Assembly: GCA_949299015.1 (NCBI GenBank)
Contig: CASFYT010000004.1
Span: forward strand, 42,446 to 106,445
From: an uncultured Bacillota bacterium
GTDB taxonomy: Bacteria > Bacillota_I > Bacilli_A > RFN20 > CAG-288
DNA: 64,000 nucleotides
Direction: 5' to 3'
Shown here: piece by piece, positions 43,042 to 51,665 of the stretch
Numbering within the stretch: the first letter of the stretch is position 1
How the letters are laid out: the number at the start of each line of letters is the position of its first letter
Notes under the pieces: generated by a model
The model's database searches: none
Seen by the model: only the letters and a program-made list of their open reading frames with translations
Told to the model about the DNA's origin: nothing
Position numbers and translations under genes: made by a program

Positions 43042-43926
43042 CTACTTCGCCATCTCGTCCTTCCGGTGAAGGACGGAGCAGGCCAGGGCGAGGCTGCCCG
43101 GGCCGATGTGGACCGCGACAGAGAGGGAAAGGGGATCCATCAGGATGTCCTCCTCGCGAAGGGAAAGGGCTTCGGCGACCTGCCTTCGGAACAGCTTCGC
43201 CTTCTCCTCGTTGTGGGTGTAGGCGATGGCGAAGGCAAGATTCTCCCTGCCCTGGAACATGCCGGCGATGTCCTCCTTCATGAAGCGGATCATGTTGGCG
43301 CAGGCGCGAGGCGCTCCCAGCTGCTTGCTCTTGGCGTCCAGCTTGCCCCCCTCGATCTTGAGGACCGGCTTGATGTTCAGGACGGACCCCAGGGCGGCGG
43401 CAGCCGGCGTGATCCTTCCGCCCTTCTTCAGGTATTCGAGCGTATCGACCATGATGTAGATCATGGACTGGGAGGCCGTCTCCTCCAGCGCCTTGCGGAT
43501 CGCTTCCGCCTCCATCCCTTCCTCGATCATCGCCTTGGCGTCGTAGATCGAATGGCGCAGGGTGACCGAGATGCGATGGTTGTCGACCACGAAGACCTTG
43601 CCGACGTACTTTTCGTCCATGGCCAGGGTCTTGGCCGTGTCGATGGCACCGGTCAGACCCGACGACATGCCGATGAAGAGGATCTGGTCGTACTTCGACA
43701 GAGCTTCGTCCCAGACGCGATAGAAGTCGGCGATCATCGGCTGGGCCGTATGGATGGCATGGCCCTCGGCCTGGAGCTCGTAGAACTTCTCGGCCGTGAT
43801 GGTCCTTCCCTCGAAGTAGTCCTGTCCGTCGATGACGACGGGCATGGGTATCACAAAGAGGCCAAGCCTCTCGATCTCGTCCTTGGGAAAACCAGAATTG
43901 TCGTCCGTAACGATGCCAATTTTCAT
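43042..43926 (-). CDS. DegV family fatty-acid-binding protein
   Basis: 294 residues, the usual DegV size. The family binds a fatty acid in a central pocket; members such as FakB feed fatty-acid kinase. Signatures are IVTDDNSGFPKDE at the start, TAQPMIADFYRVWDEAL, SSGLTGAIDTAKTLA, and TLEYLKKGGRITPAAAALGSVLNIKPVL. No FakA kinase gene is in the window. Promoter TTGCTC (43986-43981), 18 bases, TATAAT (43962-43957), and AAAGGAGAG ribosome-binding site. Confidence 0.93.
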   Translation of the reverse strand: MKIGIVTDDNSGFPKDEIERLGLFVIPMPVVIDGQDYFEGRTITAEKFYELQAEGHAIHTAQPMIADFYRVWDEALSKYDQILFIGMSSGLTGAIDTAKTLAMDEKYVGKVFVVDNHRISVTLRHSIYDAKAMIEEGMEAEAIRKALEETASQSMIYIMVDTLEYLKKGGRITPAAAALGSVLNIKPVLKIEGGKLDAKSKQLGAPRACANMIRFMKEDIAGMFQGRENLAFAIAYTHNEEKAKLFRRQVAEALSLREEDILMDPLSLSVAVHIGPGSLALACSVLHRKDEMAK

Positions 43927-43956
43927 GATTTCTCTCCTTTCCGGAAACCAACGTCA

Positions 43957-43986
43957 ATTATATCGTTTCGGCCGTCGAAAGAGCAA
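43957..43986 (-). promoter_or_regulatory. Promoter of degV
   Basis: Minus strand TTGCTC, 18-base spacer, perfect TATAAT; 31 bases from the ATG. Confidence 0.65.
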
Positions 43987-44006
43987 TCCGCCCACGGGAG
44001 CGCATT

Positions 44007-44501
44007 TCAATCCTTCAGCTTCGCCCCGCAGTTCCGGCAGAATTGGGCGTCCGCATCGTTCTTTTCATGGCACTGGGGACATTCCTGAGACAGGGCCGCT
44101 CCGCATTGGTCGCAGAACTTCGCGTCCTTGTCGACGGGAGAGCCGCAATGAGGACAGGTCGATCCCGACCGGACCGCCTGGGCGAACTGGGAGAGGGCCG
44201 GCTTGATGTCCTTGGCCGCTTCGTTGATCACCGGGGTGGTCTCGTGGGAGACGTAGCGGCTCATCTCGCGACGATAGCCGAAGGCCGACAGCGTACCGCC
44301 GATGAAGACGAGGAAGGGACTGACGATCATCAGCGGAAAAAGGCTCGTCTCGAAGGAGAACATGCTGATGGCGCCGAGGATGAACCCACCGATTCCAAGC
44401 GCCAGGAAGAGGGGTCCGAGGACCTTGAAGACCTTCTTCGTGCGCTCGTGCTTCTTCTTCGCCTCTTCGTCGTTCCTGTCGTTCTTCGGGACCATTTCCA
44501 T
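44007..44501 (-). CDS. Membrane protein with double zinc-ribbon C-terminus
   Basis: 164 residues from ATG 44501, which has AAAGGAGG 9 bases upstream. A charged N-terminus (PKNDRNDEEAKKKHERTKK) precedes two membrane helices (about residues 28-50 and 55-80). A linker leads to two zinc ribbons: TCPHCGSPVDKDAKFCDQCGA and ECPQCHEKNDADAQFCRNCGA. Such zinc-ribbon membrane proteins are common in Firmicutes and lack a known function. It lies between degV and tRNA-Ser. An upstream reading frame runs through the tRNA and is not coding. Confidence 0.78.
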   Translation of the reverse strand: MEMVPKNDRNDEEAKKKHERTKKVFKVLGPLFLALGIGGFILGAISMFSFETSLFPLMIVSPFLVFIGGTLSAFGYRREMSRYVSHETTPVINEAAKDIKPALSQFAQAVRSGSTCPHCGSPVDKDAKFCDQCGAALSQECPQCHEKNDADAQFCRNCGAKLKD

Positions 44502-44649
44502 GTTCGCAATCCTCCTTTCGTCCAATATATCGTATTCAATCCGTCCTCTCTTTTCAATTGTACAAGCCCTCGCGAAACGTCCATTCCGGCAGGCTCGATT
44601 CGACGCGGTGGTATCTGCCCGTTTGGAAATCCTCCTACTCCGGCAGAGA

Positions 44650-44679
44650 AGAAAAAGAACCCCGTCTCGAGAACGGGGT
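44650..44679 (-). terminator. Terminator of tRNA-Ser
   Basis: ACCCCGT/ACGGGGT inverted repeat (44659-44665 and 44673-44679), followed on the minus strand by TTCTTTTTC. Confidence 0.7.
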
Positions 44680-44695
44680 CCGATTCTTGTACGAC

Positions 44696-44786
44696 TGGCG
44701 GAGCAGCAGGGATTTGAACCCTGGCTGAGCTTGCGCCCACTGCTGGTTTTCGAAACCAGTCCCTTCAACCTCTTGGGTACTGCTCC
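44696..44786 (-). tRNA. tRNA-Ser (CGA), CCA encoded
   Basis: 91 bases on the minus strand. Acceptor GGAGCAG pairs with CTGCTCC, discriminator G and CCA follow. The anticodon loop TTCGAAA between CTGGT and ACCAG carries CGA. The long variable arm (CAGTGGGCGCAAGCTCAGC) is typical of class II serine tRNAs. Confidence 0.95.
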
Positions 44787-44820
44787 AAAATTCGTTGCAC
44801 ACAAGGCGTGCGAAAAGAAG

Positions 44821-44826
44821 TATAGT
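44821..44826 (+). promoter_or_regulatory. -10 box of the gtrA-like gene (TATAGT)
   Basis: TATAGT 22 bases before ATG 44849, just upstream of tRNA-Ser on the opposite strand. No clear -35 and no good Shine-Dalgarno before the ATG. Confidence 0.35.
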
Positions 44827-44848
44827 ATTTTTCAGCGGACAAAACAAC

Positions 44849-45757
44849 ATGAAAGAAAAAAATCCATCCCCGGACATCCGTCCGGCGACGAGAACCCTCC
44901 TCGTCGAATGTGCCACGACGGGCGTCATCCTTCTCTTCGTCGTCTCCCTCTGCGTCCTGTTCGAATACTTCGCCCCCATCGCGAGCGAGGGGGTCCTGGA
45001 ACTGACCTATTCCGAAGGGATGACCCTCGTCGTCGACAAGGGAAGGCTCGTCAACTCCCTGGTTCCCGCCTTTCTCTCCCCGGCCTTGACTCTGGGCCTG
45101 CTTTCCTTCTTCCGTCCCTCGGGACTTCGGCCGGAGATTGGGACGAGGGGAAGGCAGCTTCTCTTTCTTTCCATCCTCTCCCTCTTCGGCGTCCTCGCCT
45201 ACGTGGTCCTGACGATCGTCCTCGGGGGCTTCGGCCTCCCTGTCCTCGCCGTCTCGCCCGTGACCTCGCTGCTCGTCCAGGTCTATGTCTTCCTTCTTTA
45301 TAAGCTGTACATGGAAGGCCGTTATCGATCCAACGCCCTTTTCTGGGAGATCTTCCGCTTCGCCATCGTCGGTCTCGTCGCCGCCGTCTTCGACTTCCTC
45401 TTCTGCTACCTCGTCCAGTTCCTCGCCTTCGGTGGCCGGACCGATTGGTACGTCACGCTCCTTTCGACCGCCTGCGGATTCCTTGTCGGCGTCGTCATCA
45501 ACTACGTCCTCTCGACCTACATGGTCTACCGAAACGCCAAGACGAAGACCTCGAGGACGGCCAAGGGCATCCTGCTCTTCTTCCTCCTCTCCGTTCTGGG
45601 ACTCCTGATCGGAATGGGCCTCCAGTATCTCCTCTATGACTACCTCTTCCTCCAGGCAAAGGTTTCCTTCCTCTCCTATCCGGTCGACTTCGTCATCCGT
45701 ACGCTCGTCGTCATGGTCTTCAACTACGTGACGAGAAAACTCTTCGTCTATCGATAA
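44849..45757 (+). CDS. GtrA-like membrane protein
   Basis: 302 residues with about eight membrane helices. The C-terminal about 130 residues match the GtrA family: FRFAIVGLVAAVFDFLFCYL, then STACGFLVGVVINYVLSTYMVYR and a last helix ending NYVTRKLFVYR. GtrA proteins help move or attach polyprenyl-linked sugars to cell-surface polymers. The N-terminal half has four helices and is not recognisable; some GtrA proteins carry such an extra module. It begins at ATG 44849 without an obvious ribosome-binding site. Confidence 0.8.
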   Translation: MKEKNPSPDIRPATRTLLVECATTGVILLFVVSLCVLFEYFAPIASEGVLELTYSEGMTLVVDKGRLVNSLVPAFLSPALTLGLLSFFRPSGLRPEIGTRGRQLLFLSILSLFGVLAYVVLTIVLGGFGLPVLAVSPVTSLLVQVYVFLLYKLYMEGRYRSNALFWEIFRFAIVGLVAAVFDFLFCYLVQFLAFGGRTDWYVTLLSTACGFLVGVVINYVLSTYMVYRNAKTKTSRTAKGILLFFLLSVLGLLIGMGLQYLLYDYLFLQAKVSFLSYPVDFVIRTLVVMVFNYVTRKLFVYR

Positions 45758-45762
45758 AAGAC

Positions 45763-45791
45763 TTGCAGCCGCTCAATTCGTCTGATAGAAT
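45763..45791 (+). promoter_or_regulatory. Promoter of the tRNA-Gly(TCC) unit
   Basis: TTGCAG (45763-45768), 17 bases, TAGAAT (45786-45791) with an upstream TG (extended -10). Confidence 0.75.
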
Positions 45792-45805
45792 CTATAGGCT
45801 GTCCT

Positions 45806-45879
45806 GCAGGCGTAGTTCAGTGGTAGAACTTCAGCCTTCCAAGCTGATCATGCGGGTTCGATTCCCGTCGCCTGCTCCA
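45806..45879 (+). tRNA. tRNA-Gly (TCC), CCA encoded
   Basis: Acceptor GCAGGCG pairs with CGCCTGC; discriminator T; CCA at 45877-45879. Anticodon loop CTTCCAA between TCAGC and GCTGA gives TCC. Confidence 0.95.
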
Positions 45880-45910
45880 GTTTCAGTCCAAAGGTCCTGA
45901 GGAGGGAAAC

Positions 45911-46252
45911 ATGCCCTATATCCATCTGCGAACCAACGTCGACGTCGATTCCGACGCGACGCTTCAGCTGAAGTCGCAGCTGGGCCAGGACATCGCCGAT
46001 CTGCCGGGGAAGAGCGAGCGCTGGCTCATGGTCGAGGTCGAGGGCGGCAAGGCTCTCTCCTTCCAAGGTCGAAACGAACCCTGCGCCATGGTGACGGTCC
46101 TGATCTACGGCAAGGCCGATTCCTCCAGCAAGGAAAGGCTCGCCTCCCACATCACCAAGCGCTGCCGTGACGTCCTTGGCATCGACGAGGCCCGCGTCTA
46201 TGTCGCCTTCTACGAGACGCCGGACTGGGCCTATGGCGGATCGCTGTTCTGA
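45911..46252 (+). CDS. MIF-like tautomerase
   Basis: 113 residues, closely resembling macrophage migration inhibitory factor in length and pattern. It has the N-terminal Pro that acts as catalytic base after Met removal (MPYIHLRTNV), then QGRNEPCAMVTVLIYGKA (MIF has SSEPCALCSLHSIGKI) and ARVYVAFYETPDWAYGGSLF (MIF has [21 protein letters not shown]). Members are phenylpyruvate/dopachrome tautomerases. GAGGAGGG precedes the ATG. It sits between tRNA-Gly and tRNA-Cys in one transcription unit, and its stop is 2 bases from the tRNA-Cys. No secretion signal. Confidence 0.9.
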   Translation: MPYIHLRTNVDVDSDATLQLKSQLGQDIADLPGKSERWLMVEVEGGKALSFQGRNEPCAMVTVLIYGKADSSSKERLASHITKRCRDVLGIDEARVYVAFYETPDWAYGGSLF

Positions 46253-46254
46253 AC

Positions 46255-46329
46255 GGTTCCGTAGCCAAGTTGGCAAGGCACAGGACTGCAAATCCTCAAC
46301 CGCGGGTTCGAATCCCGCCGGAACCTCCA
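46255..46329 (+). tRNA. tRNA-Cys (GCA), CCA encoded
   Basis: Acceptor GGTTCCG pairs with CGGAACC; anticodon loop CTGCAAA gives GCA; CCA at 46327-46329. It begins 2 bases after the tautomerase stop. Confidence 0.95.
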
Positions 46330-46330
46330 T

Positions 46331-46407
46331 GCGCTCGTAGCTCAGCTGGATAGAGTATCTGACTACGAATCAGAGGGTCAAGAGTTCGAATCTCTTCGAG
46401 CGCACCA
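46331..46407 (+). tRNA. tRNA-Arg (ACG), CCA encoded
   Basis: Acceptor GCGCTCG pairs with CGAGCGC; anticodon loop CTACGAA between TCTGA and TCAGA gives ACG, which is normally deaminated to ICG by TadA. Confidence 0.95.
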
Positions 46408-46417
46408 TCGCTTGCAT

Positions 46418-46439
46418 AGCCCGGTCCTCCGGGCTTTTG
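46418..46439 (+). terminator. Weak terminator between tRNA-Arg and tRNA-Pro
   Basis: AGCCCGG/CCGGGCT stem (46418-46424 and 46429-46435) followed by only four to five T's, so some readthrough into tRNA-Pro is likely. Confidence 0.55.
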
Positions 46440-46444
46440 TACTT

Positions 46445-46521
46445 CGGGACGTTGCGCAGCTTGGTAGCGCGCTTGCTTTGGGAGCAAGAGGCCATGGGTT
46501 CAAATCCCATCGTCCCGACCA
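46445..46521 (+). tRNA. tRNA-Pro (TGG), CCA encoded
   Basis: Acceptor CGGGACG pairs with CGTCCCG; anticodon loop TTTGGGA between CTTGC and GCAAG gives TGG; CCA at 46519-46521. Confidence 0.95.
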
Positions 46522-46533
46522 TCGAATGGATCG

Positions 46534-46555
46534 GCCCGGTTTCCCGGGCTTTTTT
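46534..46555 (+). terminator. Terminator after tRNA-Pro
   Basis: GCCCGG/CCGGGC stem with TTTC loop, then six T's. Confidence 0.8.
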
Positions 46556-46729
46556 CCTTTCCGTCTCCGCCCGTCGCCCGATGGGGAACTCGGTTTTTGC
46601 AAAGCGCTTCCATCCATTCCTGTCGATCCTGGACTTTTGATTTCCTTCCCTCTTCCCCTTTCATTCGTTTTCCTTGCTTTCTTCGATGGAAATTAGGACA
46701 ATATTAGGTGCGAGGTAAGTTAAAAAGTT

Positions 46730-49657
46730 ATGAACGCACGCAAGAAGATCCTTTCGCTCCTCCTCCTTGGCGTCCTGAGCGCAACCTCCTGTTCGCTCCG
46801 CCAGAATTCGAGCAGTACCGGCAGTTCCACCACGCCGCCTTCCAATACCTCTTCCTCCACGACGCCGACCCAGGGCGACAACACCTATGGGGAAGGCATC
46901 ACCGAAGAAGAGAAGGGATTCCTAGGACAGATTGCCGAAGGTGACATCACCAAGGCCGAGGTCACCGGAACCGGCTTCGACGGCAAGTTCGAAGTCCGCC
47001 AGGCCGATGTCCTGACGGCCGTCGTCTATCGCGGAACCCTCGAGGTCGAGGTCCCCCGCGGTCCGGTCACCTTCACGATCTATGTCACGATTTCGGCGAC
47101 CGACTACACCATTCTGGACTATGTCACCGATGGCACGCTGACGACGCACGGACAGGACGGCGCCTTTGCCGACGACGCCCTGGGCCTGATCGGTTCCACG
47201 GGTGAAGGGACGGCCATCGCCGGTTCCACCCTGACCGCCGATGCCATCATCGACTTCTGCCAGAAGGCTTCCGCCCAGGCGAAGGCCGATCTCGAGGGTG
47301 GTGTCATCCCGCCCGACCCCGAGCCGGAACTCTCCATCTCCCTGAGCAGCTCCACTCTCCTCCTGGAGACGACGAGGGAACAGAACGACATGACCACCCT
47401 GACCGCGACCGTCGAAGGGGCCACGGAAGAGACGGGCGACATCGTCTGGAAGTCCTCCGACGAATCGATCGCCTACATCCAGGGCAACGTCGACTCCAAT
47501 ACGGTCACCGTCGTCTCCCGCATGCGTCCGGGAACCTGCACCATCACCGCCACGATCGGCGACAAGTCGGCTTCCTGCGAAGTGACGGTCGTGACCGCTT
47601 CGGTGGAGCTGGGCGACGTCGGCCTCGAGGAGGCGACGATCGCCGAACTCAACGAGAAGTCCGTCGACTCCTATGGAACCAAGTACTTCCGCGTCTCGGG
47701 CATCGCCACGAACATCCTCTCCGGAGGCGGCATGACCCTCGTGGACCGTGACGATCCGACCCAGTCGATCAACGTCAACGGCCTGGCCAAGGACGGAAAC
47801 GACCTGGACAGCCTCTTCACTTGGCAGGAGGGCAGGCTCGACTTCACCAATCCGGTCAATTTCGACGACCAGTTCGATGCCGGCGAGGGCGACGAGATCC
47901 AGATCGTGGCCATCCTCACGGAGACGGGACTGGAAGGATATCTGGAGAAGGTGCTTTCCTCCGAGGAGACGCTTTCCTATCCGCTGACGGCCAACGTCGG
48001 TGAGCATGGCTCTCTGGCCCGCGTCGACGTTCAGATGGTCGACGTCCCGCAGGAAGACGGCTCGACGGTGACGATGTATCACGTGGTCGAGAACTCCTCT
48101 CGCGCCCTTCCGTCGACGATCGGCTTCGGCGAGATGGTCTACTTCGTGGTCACCCCCGAGGAAGGCTATGAGATCGAAAGCGTCACGACGACCATCAACG
48201 GCATCAAGGCCACCCACTATGACGCGCTCGGAAACGATCAGGACCTTGCCCTCTATTCCATCGCGGGAGACGTCGGCGCCCATTCCATCGACGTCGCCTT
48301 CGCCTGGGCCAACCCGGACTATCCGGAACCGACCGTCCAGGAGACGACGATCGACGCCCTGCTCTCCTCCGAGACGGACATGGACGGCAACTACTACACC
48401 GTCGAGGGCATCATCGAAAGCTTCGACGAACAGAACCCGAAGCTTGGCGGAATGACCCTCCTCGATCCGACGACCCGCAAGGCCCTCTCCATCGACGGCC
48501 TCTCGGCCTCCTTCAGCAAGGAGGACTTCGCCTTCGACCACGAGACCGGACACCTGAGCTACACGAATCCGGAAACCTTCGCCACCCTCTTCCCTGAAGG
48601 AGAGGAACCGACGATCGAAAGGGGCGACCTCATCTCGGTCACCGGCATCTACGTCGGCGGCGAATTCCGCGGCGGATTCAACAGCGTCGTCACTCCCAAC
48701 GAGGACATCTCCTATTCGGTGACGACCGCCACGGCCACCAACGGCACCATCCGTCTTGTCGACGCCCACTACGATGAGGCGCTCGGCGAATACGTCATCG
48801 ATGGCAATCGCGCGGAAACCAGCGCAATCTGCGGTGAGACCGTCTTCGTCGAAATCAAGGCAAACGAAGGATTCGAAATCGAAACCATCCTCCTCAACGG
48901 ACAGGAAATCACCCTGTCTCCGCACAACGAGGAAGGTACGCTCTACAGCTTCACGATGGGACTCTCCGCCACGACGGTCAGCGCCGAATTCAAGGAAGCG
49001 GAAGAGGTCATCGATCCTTCCGAGGACATCGTCGACATCACCCTCTCGGACCTCCTCTCCCAGACCAACGACCGCACCAAGCTCTATCGCGTCACCGGCG
49101 TCCTCCGCGGCACGGACGATGGCTTCGGCGGCACGACGTTCACCCTCTACGATGAGGAAGATCCTTCCCTCTCGATGGACTTCAGCTACCTGAGCAAGGC
49201 CGCGACGGACGACAGCGGCGCGAACGTCTTCGTCCATGACGGCATGGGCTGGAGGATCGAATCCTCGAATGACAACTTCGTCGACATCTACGGAACGGAG
49301 ATCCAGGACGGATCGGTCTGCACCTTCGTCGTCGCCGTCGACGGCTCCAACGACGCCTATGGCTACTTCGAGAAGAAGGTCAGCGATCCCTCCGCCGATC
49401 AGAAGGTCTCGATTTCCGTCGAGATCAACGACTATTACGGCTATGGGACCATCACTTGGTACGATGAGAGCAACAATCCCATCGAGCAGCCGACGGAAGC
49501 GACGGTCGGTTCCTCCCTGCACGTTTCGGTCAGCGGCTTCTCCTATTTCTGCTCCATCACGGTCAACGGAACGGTTCTCGTCGACTATGCTGAGGCGGGA
49601 ACCGTCTACGAGATTCCCGTCGAAGGTCCGACGACGATTCTCTTCGAGATCATGTAG
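46730..49657 (+). CDS. Large surface lipoprotein with BIG2-like domain and three internal repeats
   Basis: 975 residues. A lipoprotein signal peptide ends at LSATSC with Cys21, then a Ser/Thr/Pro linker to residue 50. Residues about 200-290 look like a BIG2 immunoglobulin-like domain (DIVWKSSDESIAYIQ, TITATIGDKSASCEV). Three related units of roughly 200-230 residues follow, starting near 300, 540 and 765. Each has a Y(F/Y)xVxG strand, GG-T-L-D, an FTNP/YTNP or equivalent box and a GD-I strand, and an NGTI-like repeat after it. This looks like tandem OB-like modules used for cell-surface binding. The ligand is unknown. The start is ATG 46730 with a weak upstream GAGGTAAG. Confidence 0.8.
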   Translation: MNARKKILSLLLLGVLSATSCSLRQNSSSTGSSTTPPSNTSSSTTPTQGDNTYGEGITEEEKGFLGQIAEGDITKAEVTGTGFDGKFEVRQADVLTAVVYRGTLEVEVPRGPVTFTIYVTISATDYTILDYVTDGTLTTHGQDGAFADDALGLIGSTGEGTAIAGSTLTADAIIDFCQKASAQAKADLEGGVIPPDPEPELSISLSSSTLLLETTREQNDMTTLTATVEGATEETGDIVWKSSDESIAYIQGNVDSNTVTVVSRMRPGTCTITATIGDKSASCEVTVVTASVELGDVGLEEATIAELNEKSVDSYGTKYFRVSGIATNILSGGGMTLVDRDDPTQSINVNGLAKDGNDLDSLFTWQEGRLDFTNPVNFDDQFDAGEGDEIQIVAILTETGLEGYLEKVLSSEETLSYPLTANVGEHGSLARVDVQMVDVPQEDGSTVTMYHVVENSSRALPSTIGFGEMVYFVVTPEEGYEIESVTTTINGIKATHYDALGNDQDLALYSIAGDVGAHSIDVAFAWANPDYPEPTVQETTIDALLSSETDMDGNYYTVEGIIESFDEQNPKLGGMTLLDPTTRKALSIDGLSASFSKEDFAFDHETGHLSYTNPETFATLFPEGEEPTIERGDLISVTGIYVGGEFRGGFNSVVTPNEDISYSVTTATATNGTIRLVDAHYDEALGEYVIDGNRAETSAICGETVFVEIKANEGFEIETILLNGQEITLSPHNEEGTLYSFTMGLSATTVSAEFKEAEEVIDPSEDIVDITLSDLLSQTNDRTKLYRVTGVLRGTDDGFGGTTFTLYDEEDPSLSMDFSYLSKAATDDSGANVFVHDGMGWRIESSNDNFVDIYGTEIQDGSVCTFVVAVDGSNDAYGYFEKKVSDPSADQKVSISVEINDYYGYGTITWYDESNNPIEQPTEATVGSSLHVSVSGFSYFCSITVNGTVLVDYAEAGTVYEIPVEGPTTILFEIM

Positions 49658-49675
49658 TCCCCACCGGGGGCTCCT

Positions 49676-49699
49676 GGCCCGGCTTCGGCCGGGCCTTTT
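49676..49699 (+). terminator. Terminator after the large lipoprotein gene
   Basis: GGCCCGGC/GCCGGGCC stem (49676-49683 and 49688-49695) with TTCG loop and four T's. Confidence 0.75.
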
Positions 49700-49751
49700 C
49701 CGGTCCGAGCGATGATAACCGCTTTCATTTTTTTCTCGTTTTTCTGTTGTC

Positions 49752-49780
49752 TTGACAATATTTTTTATTTTCCTTATATG
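49752..49780 (+). promoter_or_regulatory. Promoter of the first ABC exporter pair
   Basis: A perfect TTGACA (49752-49757), 17 bases, TATATG (49775-49780). The following leader contains TCGGCAC near 49789 and its complement GTGCCGA near 49832, which could fold around a 35-base loop. Confidence 0.65.
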
Positions 49781-49856
49781 TATAGGCAGTCGGCACAGCG
49801 ACGAAAAGGCACATTGTTGTCTTTTTATTTTTGTGCCGATGTCTCTGAGGTGAACC

Positions 49857-51665
49857 ATGACGATAGCAAAAGAAACGAAAAAAGGTCGGGTCGGCTACTG
49901 GCAGATCGCCAAGCTGCTCGGCAAATCCGTCCGGGAGTACAAGCTCTCGAGCATCCTCTCCATCGTCTTCATCGCGCTGGAGACGCTCTTCGAGTGCCTG
50001 ATTCCCTATGTGATGTCCCTGCTCATCAACGATCTGACGAATTTGGACCGTCCGGACGTCGTCATCAACGAGGAGCAGCTCATGGCCCGCGTCCTGACGT
50101 ATGGCGGAATCCTTCTGGCGATGGCCATCTGTTCCTTCGCCTTCGGCATGGCGGCGGGAAAGATCTCGGCCAAGGCCTCGGTCGGCTTTGCGACCAACCT
50201 GAGGAAGGACCTCTTCTACAAGGTCTCCTCCTTCTCCTTCCACAACATCGACAAGTTCTCCGTCTCCTCGCTCGTCACGAGGCAGACGACCGACATCACC
50301 TATATCCAGATGTGCTACATGATGCTAATCCGCATCGCGATGCGCTCGCCCCTGATGCTGATCTTCTCGGTCGTCATGGCCTGCGTGATGGCGCCTTCGA
50401 TGGCCTGGATCTATGCGATCCTCATCCCCATCCTCGCCGTCGGCTTCGGCGTCCTCATCGTCAAGGCCGTTCCGATCTTCAACCGCGTCTTCGACAAGTA
50501 CGACGAACTCAACGAATCGGTCGAGGAGAACGTCCGCGGCATCCGCGTGGTCAAGACCTACACGCGGGAGGAGTTCGAGAAGAAGAAGTTCTTCAAGGCC
50601 AGCGACGACATGGAGAAGCAGTTCATCAAGGGCGAAAGGCTTCTGGCCCTGTCCAACCCGCTCCTGGTCTTCTTCATGTACATCTCCATGCTCTTCATCA
50701 TCTGGTTCGGCACCTACATGGTCCTCGACGGCCGCGTCGAGATCGGCCAGATCTCGGCCCTCATCACCTACGGGGCGCAGATCCTCTCCTCCCTGATGAT
50801 GCTTTCCATGGTCTTCGTCATGATCTCCATGTCGACGGCCTGCCTTCGCCGCGTCTACGAAGTCCTCGTCGAGAAGCCGACGATCGCCAACCCGGAAAAC
50901 CCGGTCATGGACGTGCCTGACGGCTCCATCGTCTTCGACCACGTCTCCTTCAAATATCGCAAGCATGCCGAGAAGTTCGCCCTCAGCGACGTCAACCTGA
51001 CTATCCGTCCGGGCGAGACCGTCGGCATCATCGGCGGCACGGGCTCCTCGAAGTCGACCCTCGTCAACCTCATCTCCCGCTTCTACGACACCACCGAGGG
51101 AAGCGTCAAGGTCGGCGGCATCGACGTCCGCGAATATGACATCCGGACCCTGAGGGAGAACGTCTCGATGGTCCTTCAGAAGAACGTCCTCTTCTCCGGC
51201 ACCATCAAGGAGAACCTCCGGTGGGGCAACCCGAAGGCCACCGACGAGCAGATCGTCGAGGCCTGCCGCATCGCCCAGGCCGACACCTTCGTCGAATCCT
51301 TCCCCAAGAAGTACGACAGCGAGATCCTCCAGGGCGGAACCAACGTCTCGGGCGGTCAGAAGCAGAGGCTCTGCATCGCGCGGGCCATCCTGAAGAACCC
51401 GAAGATCCTGATCATGGACGACTCGACCAGCGCGGTCGACACCAAGACCGACGCCTTCATCCGCGAAGGCCTTCGCCATTCCCTCCCGGGAACGACGAAG
51501 ATCATCATCGCCCAGCGCGTCTCCTCGGTCCAGGATGCCGACGTGATCCTCGTCATGGACGACGGGCGGATCACGAACATGGGGACGCACGAGGAGCTCC
51601 TGAGGAGCTCTCCCATCTACCAGGAGATCTACAACCTGCAGAACCGCGTCGGAGGTGCACAGTAA
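49857..51665 (+). CDS. ABC exporter subunit A (half-transporter, degenerate catalytic site)
   Basis: 602 residues: six membrane helices (about 30-310) followed by an ATPase domain. Walker A is GGTGSSKST, the signature is NVSGGQKQRL, and Walker B is ILIMDDSTSA, with Asp where the catalytic Glu should be. This is the degenerate half typical of heterodimeric exporters (multidrug or peptide-type). Partner B starts with a one-base overlap (TAATG). ATG 49857 follows TGAGGTGA. Substrate unknown. Confidence 0.9.
   Translation: MTIAKETKKGRVGYWQIAKLLGKSVREYKLSSILSIVFIALETLFECLIPYVMSLLINDLTNLDRPDVVINEEQLMARVLTYGGILLAMAICSFAFGMAAGKISAKASVGFATNLRKDLFYKVSSFSFHNIDKFSVSSLVTRQTTDITYIQMCYMMLIRIAMRSPLMLIFSVVMACVMAPSMAWIYAILIPILAVGFGVLIVKAVPIFNRVFDKYDELNESVEENVRGIRVVKTYTREEFEKKKFFKASDDMEKQFIKGERLLALSNPLLVFFMYISMLFIIWFGTYMVLDGRVEIGQISALITYGAQILSSLMMLSMVFVMISMSTACLRRVYEVLVEKPTIANPENPVMDVPDGSIVFDHVSFKYRKHAEKFALSDVNLTIRPGETVGIIGGTGSSKSTLVNLISRFYDTTEGSVKVGGIDVREYDIRTLRENVSMVLQKNVLFSGTIKENLRWGNPKATDEQIVEACRIAQADTFVESFPKKYDSEILQGGTNVSGGQKQRLCIARAILKNPKILIMDDSTSAVDTKTDAFIREGLRHSLPGTTKIIIAQRVSSVQDADVILVMDDGRITNMGTHEELLRSSPIYQEIYNLQNRVGGAQ

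Noticed and set aside
44507..44804. A longer N-terminus for the zinc-ribbon protein reaching to 44,804
   Set aside because: The extension would read through tRNA-Ser and its terminator. A clear ribosome-binding site supports the start at 44,501.
49788..49838. TCGGCAC...GTGCCGA pairing in the ABC exporter leader as a riboswitch
   Set aside because: Only seven base pairs around a 35-base loop, with no match to any riboswitch class I know.
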